64,000 bases of DNA, from contig NW_027043838.1 in NCBI RefSeq assembly GCF_037102585.1, forward strand, positions 248,001-312,000, in the 5' to 3' direction. Below the pieces are notes generated by a model, which had not been told where the DNA came from, did not search any database, and saw only the letters and a list, made by a program, of their open reading frames with translations. The DNA is from Saccharomycopsis crataegensis (lineage: Eukaryota > Ascomycota > Saccharomycetes > Ascoideales > Saccharomycopsidaceae). Positions within the stretch are counted from its first letter, which is position 1. Each line of letters opens with the position of its first letter. Of the stretch, positions 19,163 through 28,915 are shown piece by piece. The position numbers were made by a program, and so were the translations under genes.

Positions 19163-22100
19163 TTAAAAGATATTGCTTTCAAGCAAGAAGATCATTGAAT
19201 CAACGGCCATATGACAATTGAAATGCCTTTTGGATTTCAATCTTGATAATTTTCGTTGGAAACCTAGATATCTATCGATCATTCTGGTTTCGTTCATGTT
19301 GGTGGCAGGGGTAATGATTGTTTGCCAGGTTAATGGGATATTCAAGTCAGTTTTTTTCCAAAGTTTCTGGGCCAATGGACATTCAATAAGATGGTGCTTC
19401 ATGATTTCAAATTGGATTTCCTTTGGGGCATATTGGGGTTCATCATATCTGGTTAATTTTTTGCTGCAATAGTCACAATGATTATTTACGTAATTGTGAT
19501 TTTCAATGCCCAAATGAAAGATGTGAATATTTTGATATTTCCCCGGGAAATGTTGGTTGAATTTTTTGAGGTTATGCCAAAAGTTATCAACTTGTTTCTG
19601 ATTCACCCCAGTAATATCCATGAGTGTTTTTGACATCTTGTCCACATCTTGTTTTTCCCGTTGTTTTTTACTTCCTTTAGTATGGTCAAAATCCTTAATT
19701 CTAATTGGAATGTGTTGTTGATATTTTTCAGGAATCCCTTTTTCAATTGAATTTTTCAAATCTTCAATTCCAATCTTCATTGGCTTCAACCTGATTGTAC
19801 GTTTCTTTATACCAAGAACTTTTCTGAAATCCCAGTACGCTGTCCTTTCAGCATCTGAGAATGTGCTGCTATTCATAACTTCCAAGGAAATTGAATCATT
19901 GGTATTCTCAATGTCATCCGCTAGTTCAAGTAATACCACCCACCAATAATGAGTTTTGATATAATCTTCCTTTGGTGATTTTGTTGGTGATGTTTTTTGA
20001 ATGATGTTGTTGATACTTGATTGAATTTTGAAACGTAATATCTGGTTATATTTAGTGTGACTATCCAAAAACAAATCCTGGAAAATTTTAGCTCTTCGGT
20101 GTTGGAGTTGAGACTTTAAATCAATCATTGAGAAACCGCCTTTGTTGTTGTGTGTCTTGAGTGTGTCCAAAGAAATAGGTGTATCTTGCTTGACCAATAA
20201 TTTAATCGATGTGTCAATTTGATTCAACTGATTGGGTAACAAAGGTTGGTGTAGTTCTTTGTAATAGAACTTGGATGCAATATATGTGTTGAATGCTTCT
20301 ATTTTTGATTGAATCAGCAAGCTGGTCATGTTTGATAACTTGTACTTGATATAGAGGTCACGCTGCAATGTTTCCGGCCAAAATGTCACTGATGGCCCAA
20401 TAGTTATCCCCAAATATGTCAATTGAAAGTTTTCATCAGCAATCTCAAATGGGAATGGTGTCAAAAATGGATAAGTATCAGTTGGTATGATTAGTTGGGA
20501 TTTCTTTTCATTGAGTTTGCTGCCACTGAATTTTTCAAATAGTCTAATACATTTCATTGTTTTGGAATAATCTCTTTTATCTTTGAGGAAAACTGTGATA
20601 TCATCAGCAAAAGCAAGATAATGTTGACTGCTATATGCTTCAGGTATCAAATCTCCTTGGTAACTATGGCCTCTGGTATTCTGTTTGATAGATCGTAGTA
20701 AAGGTTCTACTGCTAATGCAAATAATGAAGGGGAAAACGGATTACCTTGGAGGGTACCATTTTTTAAATTGAATAATGGGCCGGTCATGTTGTTGATGTA
20801 TAAGGATCCCGTTGTCTGCTTGAGGATGTTGATGATTAACTTGGCTAATTTTTTTCCAAAATTTAAATGGGACAATAGTTGTTCCATATATTCGTGAGAT
20901 ATCCTATCGAACGCTTTCTCCAAATCCACAATTAGTATCAGCTTTTGTGGATTTGGTATTATATGCGTTTTATCTTTTGGATGAATTAGACTATCTAACA
21001 TTTCTCTGAAAATGGTGATGTTGGAGAACGATGACCGGCCTGGAATAAAACCAGCTTGATCTTCCCCTATGATATCAGGCAAGTGCTTCAACAACCTATT
21101 ATTAATTATTGTGGATAATAATCGAAGATTAGTGTTGATAAGGGCTATCGGCCTATAGTTTCCAATGTTTTCTTTTGACTTTCCAGGCTTTGGTATGATG
21201 TTAAAGAGTATAGTTCGGTAGTGGAATGGTAAATTTCCTTCAGTTAGAATGTGGTTAAATTCTTGAAGAAGGATGTGTTTGATTTGGGGAAATAATTCCT
21301 TATAAAATTTGTATGGGATTCCATCTATGCCCGGTGTGGACTTCAAATTTGCCGAATCAATTGCCAGTTTGAGTTCTTCCATTGTTATGGAGGAATCCAT
21401 TTTTCTCTTCTCTTCAGGAGATATTCCTTGGGTTGGAATCACGTCCTGAAGATATTTATGTATTTTTTTTGTGTCCTTTGTTCCTCTGGTTCCATCAAAC
21501 AAGTCCATATAATATTCAGTTGCTATTTTCATTATCTCTTCATGAGATTGAACTAGTGTCCCTTCTACATCTTTTAGCTGTTTTATTGGGCGTTGTTCTT
21601 GATATTGGTGGAAAACTTGGTTAATATGTTGATAATATTCCGTCACTTTATCAAGTTCAGGCACTTTCACTTTTTTCAACATGTGTTTGAGTTTTTCTGC
21701 TTTGCATTTAATATCAATTATTAATTCATCGGTTCCTTGGATATCTTCATTTATAGATTGGTGCCTGAGAACATTAATGATTCTATCGGTTAATCTATAT
21801 CTCTTCATATTATAGTAAGCCTTGGATGAAGTTAAAGTCAACTCCACTGTAACTGAATCATGTGTGGATCTTTTCCCAAAATGATTTGTTTGTGTCATAT
21901 TCCATTTGTTTTCTTTGTTTTTTAAGAAGCTCCCAGTGATATAGAACCTATCCAATCTCCGGCTTTTCCCTAATTCTGATGCTTTATTAGTGAATGTTTT
22001 CTTGATGTTATGTTTGATTGAATTGAATGAGTCCTTCAAGTTCAACAAAGTAATGAGATTAGTTAAGGATTCAGCAACTGAGTCTTCACGGCTTCTATAA

Positions 22101-22579
22101 TTTAGGGAGTCCGAACGATCAATAAAATTATTAAAATCACCAGCTAACATGATGTTGATTGTCTTTCCTGGGAATCTAGTTTGAAGATTCTGATGTTGGG
22201 CAAGTAAACTGAGTTTGAGCTGATCATGGATCTGATTTTGCTTTTGGTATTGATTTGGATTATACAAGTTTATAATCCAGAGTGCTTGGTTATTTTCTAA
22301 TTCAATTAAGACATCCGTGATGTGTTTTTGGAGTTCATGTTGGACAGTAATACCTGCTAATTTGGATCCTAACACTGGAATAGAATCATCAACAATTATT
22401 GCTGTTCTGGAACAGGTTGAATTATAGTATATGACTTTGTTATCGAACTGAAACGAAAAGTCTTCTGATAGATTTAGTTCTTGGAGCAAAGACACATTGG
22501 ATTTTTGGGTGAAACTTATTACCAACTGGTCGCTGATACGACTCCGTTGTATATTTTGAGTATTGATTTTAATAATCAT
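19163..22579 (-). CDS. LINE copy A ORF2, endonuclease-reverse transcriptase
   Basis: 1138 residues. The APE-type endonuclease (about 1-245) has 'LLQELNL', 'LAGDFNNFIDRSDS', 'RRLDRFYITG' and 'KRSTHDSVTVEL'; the last site has THD where SDH is usual. The reverse transcriptase follows: 'NIIPKPGKSKENIGNYRPIA', 'LIVDLEKAFDRISHEYM', 'NGTLQGNPFSPSLFALAVEP' and the catalytic 'LAFADDITVFL'. The C-terminus has a cysteine/histidine motif, 'CDYC' then 'HHLIECP', as in L1-clade ORF2 proteins. The enzyme nicks target DNA and primes cDNA synthesis there. The A copy carries private residues versus B and C (e.g. 'SSINNIIQ', 'KEDYIKTH', 'QDVDKMSK'). Confidence 0.92.
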   Translation of the reverse strand: MIIKINTQNIQRSRISDQLVISFTQKSNVSLLQELNLSEDFSFQFDNKVIYYNSTCSRTAIIVDDSIPVLGSKLAGITVQHELQKHITDVLIELENNQALWIINLYNPNQYQKQNQIHDQLKLSLLAQHQNLQTRFPGKTINIMLAGDFNNFIDRSDSLNYRSREDSVAESLTNLITLLNLKDSFNSIKHNIKKTFTNKASELGKSRRLDRFYITGSFLKNKENKWNMTQTNHFGKRSTHDSVTVELTLTSSKAYYNMKRYRLTDRIINVLRHQSINEDIQGTDELIIDIKCKAEKLKHMLKKVKVPELDKVTEYYQHINQVFHQYQEQRPIKQLKDVEGTLVQSHEEIMKIATEYYMDLFDGTRGTKDTKKIHKYLQDVIPTQGISPEEKRKMDSSITMEELKLAIDSANLKSTPGIDGIPYKFYKELFPQIKHILLQEFNHILTEGNLPFHYRTILFNIIPKPGKSKENIGNYRPIALINTNLRLLSTIINNRLLKHLPDIIGEDQAGFIPGRSSFSNITIFREMLDSLIHPKDKTHIIPNPQKLILIVDLEKAFDRISHEYMEQLLSHLNFGKKLAKLIINILKQTTGSLYINNMTGPLFNLKNGTLQGNPFSPSLFALAVEPLLRSIKQNTRGHSYQGDLIPEAYSSQHYLAFADDITVFLKDKRDYSKTMKCIRLFEKFSGSKLNEKKSQLIIPTDTYPFLTPFPFEIADENFQLTYLGITIGPSVTFWPETLQRDLYIKYKLSNMTSLLIQSKIEAFNTYIASKFYYKELHQPLLPNQLNQIDTSIKLLVKQDTPISLDTLKTHNNKGGFSMIDLKSQLQHRRAKIFQDLFLDSHTKYNQILRFKIQSSINNIIQKTSPTKSPKEDYIKTHYWWVVLLELADDIENTNDSISLEVMNSSTFSDAERTAYWDFRKVLGIKKRTIRLKPMKIGIEDLKNSIEKGIPEKYQQHIPIRIKDFDHTKGSKKQREKQDVDKMSKTLMDITGVNQKQVDNFWHNLKKFNQHFPGKYQNIHIFHLGIENHNYVNNHCDYCSKKLTRYDEPQYAPKEIQFEIMKHHLIECPLAQKLWKKTDLNIPLTWQTIITPATNMNETRMIDRYLGFQRKLSRLKSKRHFNCHMAVDSMIFLLESNIF

Positions 22580-22584
22580 TATGT

Positions 22585-25191
22585 TTATTCATTGGAATTT
22601 TGATTTGTCTGTTTGTTTCTGGTTGCATCAGCTTCCAGAGTTGACAAATCATCATTGGTTGGTGTTAATTCTGTTTTCTCATGTACTGGAATTTCATCAC
22701 CCAGTAGCATTTCATCCTGCTCATATTCTTCTGAATCCTCATATTCGTCTTTTGCATCATAGATGTATTCTCCATCATTTTCATACTCCTCATCATATTC
22801 TTCGTCATTATCATTATCAGGTTCTGCACTTGATTCAGACAGGGTTGGCTCTTTAGAGCCAGTTTGTGCCAGTTTTGATGTCACTGATGGGTGTGGGTCT
22901 TTAATGACTAACTTAATAGATTTTGGTACAAATGGTTTTGGTGCTGAAGGCTTGGTGGTGTTAATTTTGGTCAAAATTGGGGTAGAGATTGGGGTAGATT
23001 TTGGGGTAGATTTTGGGGTAGATTTTGGAGTAGAAGCTGGGGTAGAAGTTGGGTTGGACAAGGTTTGATTAGATTTTGGGGTAATTGGATGGGATCTAAA
23101 CACATTCAACTTAATTCCTGGTTTTGCTGACTCTTGCTTGGTTTCAGCTGGTTTCTCCCTTTGAAGGATTTTCTTTGGTTTGACGGATGCCTTCTTTTTG
23201 GAGGCCTTTCTAACTTGATTAACCGGAGGAGGGGTGATTTGATGCTTTCTGTTGATAGCTGGTGTGGTAGTTTGAATATTTTCATAATCATCATCTCTTT
23301 CTTTGGATATTAATCCCAATTGGTGGAATGGATTCTTCCATAAATTGCTCAGTTCATTTTGTGGTGGTTTTGACTGTCTGGATCTAGATGAACCATGAAC
23401 CATGGTGAACTCGGTAGAAGGAACTTCAATCACTGGTGGTTGATTTTGCTTCTGTTTGGGGTTCTCATGACGATCATCTGTAACATTTTTCTTTGGCCGC
23501 TTAAAGTAACAGTCTTTAGCTACATGGCTAGGCTTTTTGCAAATCGCGCAAGATGCTTGCTTGCAATTGTATCTGGTGTGTTCTCTTGAACCACAATTGA
23601 TACAGTGTAAGCATTTAGTAATAACTTTAGAAACAATGTTGTCTTGGTGAATAACCGGGATTTGTTTTCCTGGTTCCATTTCCAAGTAACCATAAATGTA
23701 ACGATTTTTAAGCTCCTCGTTAGGTCTTTTAGTCATGTCACTTTTAATCACTGAGAATGATGTTGGTTCAATTTGGGCTAGGTCAAGCGCTTGCTTGATG
23801 GTAGCATCGACAAAATAGTCGGGGGTTGTTTCCAAGGCTGTTATCTCAATCAATTGGATTTCTTTATCATTCTTATTGATATTGATGCGTGGCTTGTAAG
23901 TGGATTGTTCAATGTCAACACTTAAATGGCTAGTGACAAAATCAATAAATGCATTACGTAACTTTTCATTCTTAGTTTGTAATTGACCTTTCAATATTGG
24001 GATAAGTGAGGATTTGAGACAAATAGTTTCATTTGAAATAAACAAGTAGTTTTGAGCTTCAATTAAAGCTTTCTTGATGAAGTTGATATCATCATTATCA
24101 TTCAAATCAGTTTCAATGTTGGTTAATTTAACATCGATTAATTTTTGGAAGGCATCCTTTATTGAACTCAAATGATCATCAAGTTCATACTTCCGGTAGA
24201 CTTCAGGTGGGATAATAAATGACATCATGATTTTTTGTTTATCTTGATGGCTCATAATAAATTTAATGTAATCCTCCTCTGCAATATTAGATTGTTTCAA
24301 TCTTGAGAATTCATTAATTAAATGGGAATTTGTATAAAATTTGAAAAACTTTTCAATGGTGTAGATTTTAACAAATTCTTGATATTTCTCTTCAACATTT
24401 TCCACTTTTTGTGTGTCAAATCCGAAAAGTGATCCCCTCATGCCCTTTTCCTTAATAGCATATTCAAGGACATCTTGGTGTTCGAACTTGATTGATTTGA
24501 GATATTTAGCCCATTTAAAAACTCTTTCGAATTTGGCTAAAACATTTTGAAAAGTGGAGGTGGTGTTCATAATCAGAGTCCCCTGTTGGGATGCGCCTTT
24601 AGAGCCCGAGGCGATTTGGGCGTAGGATCTGCTGAAAGCAGCAACTGGGGCTGGGTTAGTTTTTTTTGGGGTTTTTTGGTTTTCAGAGTTTTTTTGGGTT
24701 TTGTTGTTTTCAATTTTTTTTTGGTTTTCAGAGTTTTCAGTAACAAAATCAATAGAAACAGAAGGTTGTGAATCTCCTTGAGATTCAATGGTGGCTTGAT
24801 TTGACATATGCATGTCGACGCTAGTGTCACCTGCACTATCAAGATTGCGATCGCAATCAACTGGAGAAACATTAATTTCCAGGGCTGGGCGGTGGGCAAT
24901 ATCAACATCAGAATCAGCATTAGAGGCCTCATTTATGGTATTAGATGGGGTTGCAAAGGTTTCAGCAGTACTTAAAAAAGTATTGTCATCTTCCTCAGTG
25001 ATTTCTTCGTCTGAATGTGGTTCATTTCCGTGTTTGTTTACATTGTTTTGATCGGTTGCGTTGGGATTTGCATGATCTAAGTCAACGATAATATCAGAAG
25101 AAACCAGGGTTTCTTGAGAAGGTGGATCATTTGTTGGATCAGTGGAGTAGTTGGAAGGCTTTGGAATTCTTTTGGTATTATTAATACTCAT
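22585..25191 (-). CDS. LINE copy A ORF1, nucleic-acid-binding protein
   Basis: 868 residues. The N-terminal third is acidic and Ser/Thr/Asn-rich. A middle helical part (about 225-500) is followed by two CCHC knuckles, 'CINCGSREHTRYNC' and 'CAICKKPSHVAKDC'. A Lys/Pro-rich stretch with a 'STPK' repeat (four units at DNA level, 12 bp period) comes next, then a highly acidic Glu/Asp/Tyr segment near the C-terminus. LINE ORF1 proteins bind the element RNA and act as chaperones. The ORF1 stop (TAA) is five bases before the ORF2 ATG. ORF1 of copies A and B appears identical at protein level. Confidence 0.9.
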   Translation of the reverse strand: MSINNTKRIPKPSNYSTDPTNDPPSQETLVSSDIIVDLDHANPNATDQNNVNKHGNEPHSDEEITEEDDNTFLSTAETFATPSNTINEASNADSDVDIAHRPALEINVSPVDCDRNLDSAGDTSVDMHMSNQATIESQGDSQPSVSIDFVTENSENQKKIENNKTQKNSENQKTPKKTNPAPVAAFSRSYAQIASGSKGASQQGTLIMNTTSTFQNVLAKFERVFKWAKYLKSIKFEHQDVLEYAIKEKGMRGSLFGFDTQKVENVEEKYQEFVKIYTIEKFFKFYTNSHLINEFSRLKQSNIAEEDYIKFIMSHQDKQKIMMSFIIPPEVYRKYELDDHLSSIKDAFQKLIDVKLTNIETDLNDNDDINFIKKALIEAQNYLFISNETICLKSSLIPILKGQLQTKNEKLRNAFIDFVTSHLSVDIEQSTYKPRININKNDKEIQLIEITALETTPDYFVDATIKQALDLAQIEPTSFSVIKSDMTKRPNEELKNRYIYGYLEMEPGKQIPVIHQDNIVSKVITKCLHCINCGSREHTRYNCKQASCAICKKPSHVAKDCYFKRPKKNVTDDRHENPKQKQNQPPVIEVPSTEFTMVHGSSRSRQSKPPQNELSNLWKNPFHQLGLISKERDDDYENIQTTTPAINRKHQITPPPVNQVRKASKKKASVKPKKILQREKPAETKQESAKPGIKLNVFRSHPITPKSNQTLSNPTSTPASTPKSTPKSTPKSTPISTPILTKINTTKPSAPKPFVPKSIKLVIKDPHPSVTSKLAQTGSKEPTLSESSAEPDNDNDEEYDEEYENDGEYIYDAKDEYEDSEEYEQDEMLLGDEIPVHEKTELTPTNDDLSTLEADATRNKQTNQNSNE

Positions 25192-25217
25192 TATAATGGA
25201 ACTTTTGGCTTTTTTAG

Positions 25218-25267
25218 TTTTTTTTTTTTTTTATAAAGTCCCTATATTTAACTAATTAATTTTTTTT
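25218..25267 (-). repeat. LINE junction B/A: A-tract, 27 bp unique spacer, A-tract
   Basis: On the plus strand: T15 (25218-25232), 27 bp (25233-25259), T8 (25260-25267). It lies between the 3' end of copy B and the 5' leader of copy A. The same T15, 27 bp and T8 block is repeated without change at 31549-31598 between C and B, but is absent at both outer ends of the array. Confidence 0.85.
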
Positions 25268-25493
25268 AAATACAAAATTCAATATATTAATTAATTATAT
25301 AACTATATATCTCATAAACTATCTAATGTAGTTTGAAAATTAAAGTGTTAAGGGAAAACCATTAATGGTGAAAAACCCTATTATTGAGAAAAAATGTTTT
25401 TATGCGTTTTTAAGGTTTTTAATTGTTTTATTTTTTTTTTTTTTTTTTGATTTTATTTTCTTGTTTTTCCCCACCTATTTTTTTCTTCTCCGC

Positions 25494-28400
25494 TTAAAAG
25501 ATATTGCTTTCAAGCAAGAAGATCATTGAATCAACGGCCATATGACAATTGAAATGCCTTTTGGATTTCAATCTTGATAATTTTCGTTGGAAACCTAGAT
25601 ATCTATCGATCGTTCTGGTTTCGTTCATGTTGGTGGCAGGGGTAATGATTGTTTGCCAGGTTAATGGGATATTCAAGTCAATTTTTTTCCAAAGTTTCTG
25701 GGCCAATGGACATTCAATAAGATGGTGCTTCATGATTTCAAATTGGATTTCCTTTGGGGCATATTGGGGTTCATCATATCTGGTTAATTTTTTGCTGCAA
25801 TAGTCACAATGATTATTTACGTAATTGTGATTTTCAATGCCCAAATGAAAGATGTGAATATTTTGATATTTCCCCGGGAAATGTTGGTTGAATTTTTTGA
25901 GGTTATGCCAAAAGTTATCAACTTGTTTCTGATTCACCCCAGTAATATCCATGAGTGTTTTTGACATCTTGTTCACATCTTGTTTTTCCCGTTGTTTTTT
26001 ACTTCCTTTAGTATGGTCAAAATCCTTAATTCTAATTGGAATGTGTTGTTGATATTTTTCAGGAATCCCTTTTTCAATTGAATTTTTCAAATCTTCAATT
26101 CCAATCTTCATTGGCTTCAACCTGATTGTACGTTTCTTTATACCAAGAACTTTTCTGAAATCCCAGTACGCTGTCCTTTCAGCATCTGAGAATGTGCTGC
26201 TATTCATAACTTCTAAGGAAATTGAATCATTGGTATTCTCAATGTCATCGGCTAGTTCAAGTAATACCACCCACCAATAATGAGTTTTGATATATTCATC
26301 CTTTGGTGATTTTGTTGGTGATGTTTTTTGAATGATGTTATTGATAGTTGATTGGATTTTAAAACGTAATATCTGGTTATATTTAGTGTGACTATCCAAA
26401 AACAAATCCTGGAAAATTTTGGCTCTTCGGTGTTGGAGTTGAGACTTTAAATCAATCATTGAGAAACCGCCTTTGTTGTTGTGTGTCTTGAGTGTATCCA
26501 AAGAAATAGGTGTATCTTGCTTGACCAATAACTTAATCGATGTGTCAATTTGATTCAACTGATTGGGTAACAAAGGTTGGTGTAGTTCTTTGTAATAGAA
26601 CTTGGATGCAATATATGTGTTGAATGCTTCTATTTTTGATTGAATCAGCAAGCTGGTCATGTTTGATAACTTGTACTTGATATAGAGGTCACGCTGCAAT
26701 GTTTCCGGCCAAAATGTCACTGATGGCCCAATAGTTATCCCCAAATATGTCAATTGAAAGTTTTCATCAGCAATCTCAAATGGGAATGGTGTCAAAAATG
26801 GATAAGTATCAGTTGGTATGATTAGTTGGGATTTCTTTTCATTGAGTTTGCTGCCACTGAATTTTTCAAATAGTCTAATACATTTCATTGTTTTGGAATA
26901 ATCTCTTTTATCTTTGAGGAAAACTGTGATATCATCAGCAAAAGCAAGATAATGTTGACTGCTATATGCTTCAGGTATCAAATCTCCTTGGTAACTATGG
27001 CCTCTGGTATTCTGTTTGATAGATCGTAGTAAAGGTTCTACTGCTAATGCAAATAATGAAGGGGAAAACGGATTACCTTGGAGGGTACCATTTTTTAAAT
27101 TGAATAATGGGCCGGTCATGTTGTTGATGTATAAGGATCCCGTTGTCTGCTTGAGGATGTTGATGATTAACTTGGCTAATTTTTTTCCAAAATTTAAATG
27201 GGACAATAGTTGTTCCATATATTCGTGAGATATCCTATCGAACGCTTTCTCCAAATCCACAATTAGTATCAGCTTTTGTGGATTTGGTATTATATGCGTT
27301 TTATCTTTTGGATGAATTAGACTATCTAACATTTCTCTGAAAATGGTGATGTTGGAGAACGATGACCGGCCTGGAATAAAACCAGCTTGATCTTCCCCTA
27401 TGATATCAGGCAAGTGCTTCAACAACCTATTATTAATTATTGTGGATAATAATCGAAGATTAGTGTTGATAAGGGCTATCGGCCTATAGTTTCCAATGTT
27501 TTCTTTTGACTTTCCAGGCTTTGGTATGATGTTAAAGAGTATAGTTCGGTAGTGGAATGGTAAATTTCCTTCAGTTAGAATGTGGTTAAATTCTTGAAGA
27601 AGGATGTGTTTGATTTGGGGAAATAATTCCTTATAAAATTTGTATGGGATTCCATCTATGCCCGGTGTGGACTTCAAATTTGCCGAATCAATTGCCAGTT
27701 TGAGTTCTTCCATTGTTATGGAGGAATCCATTTTTCTCTTCTCTTCAGGAGATATTCCTTGGGTTGGAATCACGTCCTGAAGATATTTATGTATTTTTTT
27801 TGTGTCCTTTGTTCCTCTGGTTCCATCAAACAAGTCCATATAATATTCAGTTGCTATTTTCATTATCTCTTCATGAGATTGAACTAGTGTCCCTTGTACA
27901 TCTTTTAGCTGTTTTATTGGGCGTTGTTCTTGATATTGGTGGAAAACTTGGTTAATATGTTGATAATATTCCGTCATTTTATCAAGTTCAGGCACTTTCA
28001 CTTTTTTCAACATGTGTTTGAGTTTTTCTGCTTTGCATTTAATATCAATTATTAATTCATCGGTTCCTTGGATATCTTCATTTATAGATTGGTGCCTGAG
28101 AACATTAATGATTCTGTCGGTCAATCTATATCTCTTCATATTATAGTAAGCCTTGGATGAAGTTAAAGTCAACTCCACTGTAACTGAATCATGTGTGGAT
28201 CTTTTCCCAAAATGATTTGTTTGTGTCATATTCCATTTGTTTTCTTTGTTTTTTAAGAAGCTCCCAGTGATATAGAACCTATCCAATCTCCGGCTTTTCC
28301 CTAATTCTGATGCTTTATTAGTGAATGTTTTCTTGATGTTATGTTTGATTGAATTGAATGAGTCCTTCAAGTTCAACAAAGTAATGAGATTAGTTAAGGA

Positions 28401-28910
28401 TTCAGCAACTGAGTCTTCACGGCTTCTATAATTTAGGGAGTCCGAACGATCAATAAAATTATTAAAATCACCAGCTAACATGATGTTGATTGTCTTTCCT
28501 GGGAATCTAGTTTGAAGATTCTGATGTTGGGCAAGTAAACTGAGTTTGAGCTGATCATGGATCTGATTTTGCTTTTGGTATTGATTTGGATTATACAAGT
28601 TTATAATCCAGAGTGCTTGGTTATTTTCTAATTCAATTAAGACATCCGTGATGTGTTTTTGGAGTTCATGTTGGACAGTAATACCTGCTAATTTGGATCC
28701 TAACACTGGAATAGAATCATCAACAATTATTGCTGTTCTGGAACAGGTTGAATTATAGTATATGACTTTGTTATCGAACTGAAACGAAAAGTCTTCTGAT
28801 AGATTTAGTTCTTGGAGCAAAGACACATTGGATTTTTGGGTGAAACTTATTACCAACTGGTCGCTGATACGACTCCGTTGTATATTTTGAGTATTGATTT
28901 TAATAATCAT
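25494..28910 (-). CDS. LINE copy B ORF2, endonuclease-reverse transcriptase
   Basis: 1138 residues, open throughout, same domain order as copy A ORF2. It shares with copy C and not with A: 'DKMTEYYQ', 'KDVQGT', 'STINNIIQ', 'KDEYIKTH', 'QDVNKMSK', 'KKIDLNIP' and 'NETRTIDR'. These shared changes run from 28122 leftward into the 3' UTR. Confidence 0.92.
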   Translation of the reverse strand: MIIKINTQNIQRSRISDQLVISFTQKSNVSLLQELNLSEDFSFQFDNKVIYYNSTCSRTAIIVDDSIPVLGSKLAGITVQHELQKHITDVLIELENNQALWIINLYNPNQYQKQNQIHDQLKLSLLAQHQNLQTRFPGKTINIMLAGDFNNFIDRSDSLNYRSREDSVAESLTNLITLLNLKDSFNSIKHNIKKTFTNKASELGKSRRLDRFYITGSFLKNKENKWNMTQTNHFGKRSTHDSVTVELTLTSSKAYYNMKRYRLTDRIINVLRHQSINEDIQGTDELIIDIKCKAEKLKHMLKKVKVPELDKMTEYYQHINQVFHQYQEQRPIKQLKDVQGTLVQSHEEIMKIATEYYMDLFDGTRGTKDTKKIHKYLQDVIPTQGISPEEKRKMDSSITMEELKLAIDSANLKSTPGIDGIPYKFYKELFPQIKHILLQEFNHILTEGNLPFHYRTILFNIIPKPGKSKENIGNYRPIALINTNLRLLSTIINNRLLKHLPDIIGEDQAGFIPGRSSFSNITIFREMLDSLIHPKDKTHIIPNPQKLILIVDLEKAFDRISHEYMEQLLSHLNFGKKLAKLIINILKQTTGSLYINNMTGPLFNLKNGTLQGNPFSPSLFALAVEPLLRSIKQNTRGHSYQGDLIPEAYSSQHYLAFADDITVFLKDKRDYSKTMKCIRLFEKFSGSKLNEKKSQLIIPTDTYPFLTPFPFEIADENFQLTYLGITIGPSVTFWPETLQRDLYIKYKLSNMTSLLIQSKIEAFNTYIASKFYYKELHQPLLPNQLNQIDTSIKLLVKQDTPISLDTLKTHNNKGGFSMIDLKSQLQHRRAKIFQDLFLDSHTKYNQILRFKIQSTINNIIQKTSPTKSPKDEYIKTHYWWVVLLELADDIENTNDSISLEVMNSSTFSDAERTAYWDFRKVLGIKKRTIRLKPMKIGIEDLKNSIEKGIPEKYQQHIPIRIKDFDHTKGSKKQREKQDVNKMSKTLMDITGVNQKQVDNFWHNLKKFNQHFPGKYQNIHIFHLGIENHNYVNNHCDYCSKKLTRYDEPQYAPKEIQFEIMKHHLIECPLAQKLWKKIDLNIPLTWQTIITPATNMNETRTIDRYLGFQRKLSRLKSKRHFNCHMAVDSMIFLLESNIF

Positions 28911-28915
28911 TATGT

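Larger units (their letters stand above)
18908..25217 (-). mobile_element. LINE copy A (Zorro-like, L1 clade), both ORFs open
   Basis: Minus-strand non-LTR retrotransposon of about 6.3 kb: short A-rich 5' UTR, ORF1 (868 codons), 5 bp gap, ORF2 (1138 codons), 3' UTR of about 235 bp, and a poly(A) tail seen as T18 at 18908-18925. It is the downstream-most copy of the array and differs from copies B and C at several ORF2 and 3' UTR positions. ORF layout, CCHC ORF1 and APE+RT ORF2 resemble the Zorro LINEs of Candida albicans. Confidence 0.9.

Noticed and set aside
22978-23044. Short direct repeats, CRISPR-like
   Set aside because: The 12 bp units code for the STPK repeat of LINE ORF1; no spacers, eukaryotic context.
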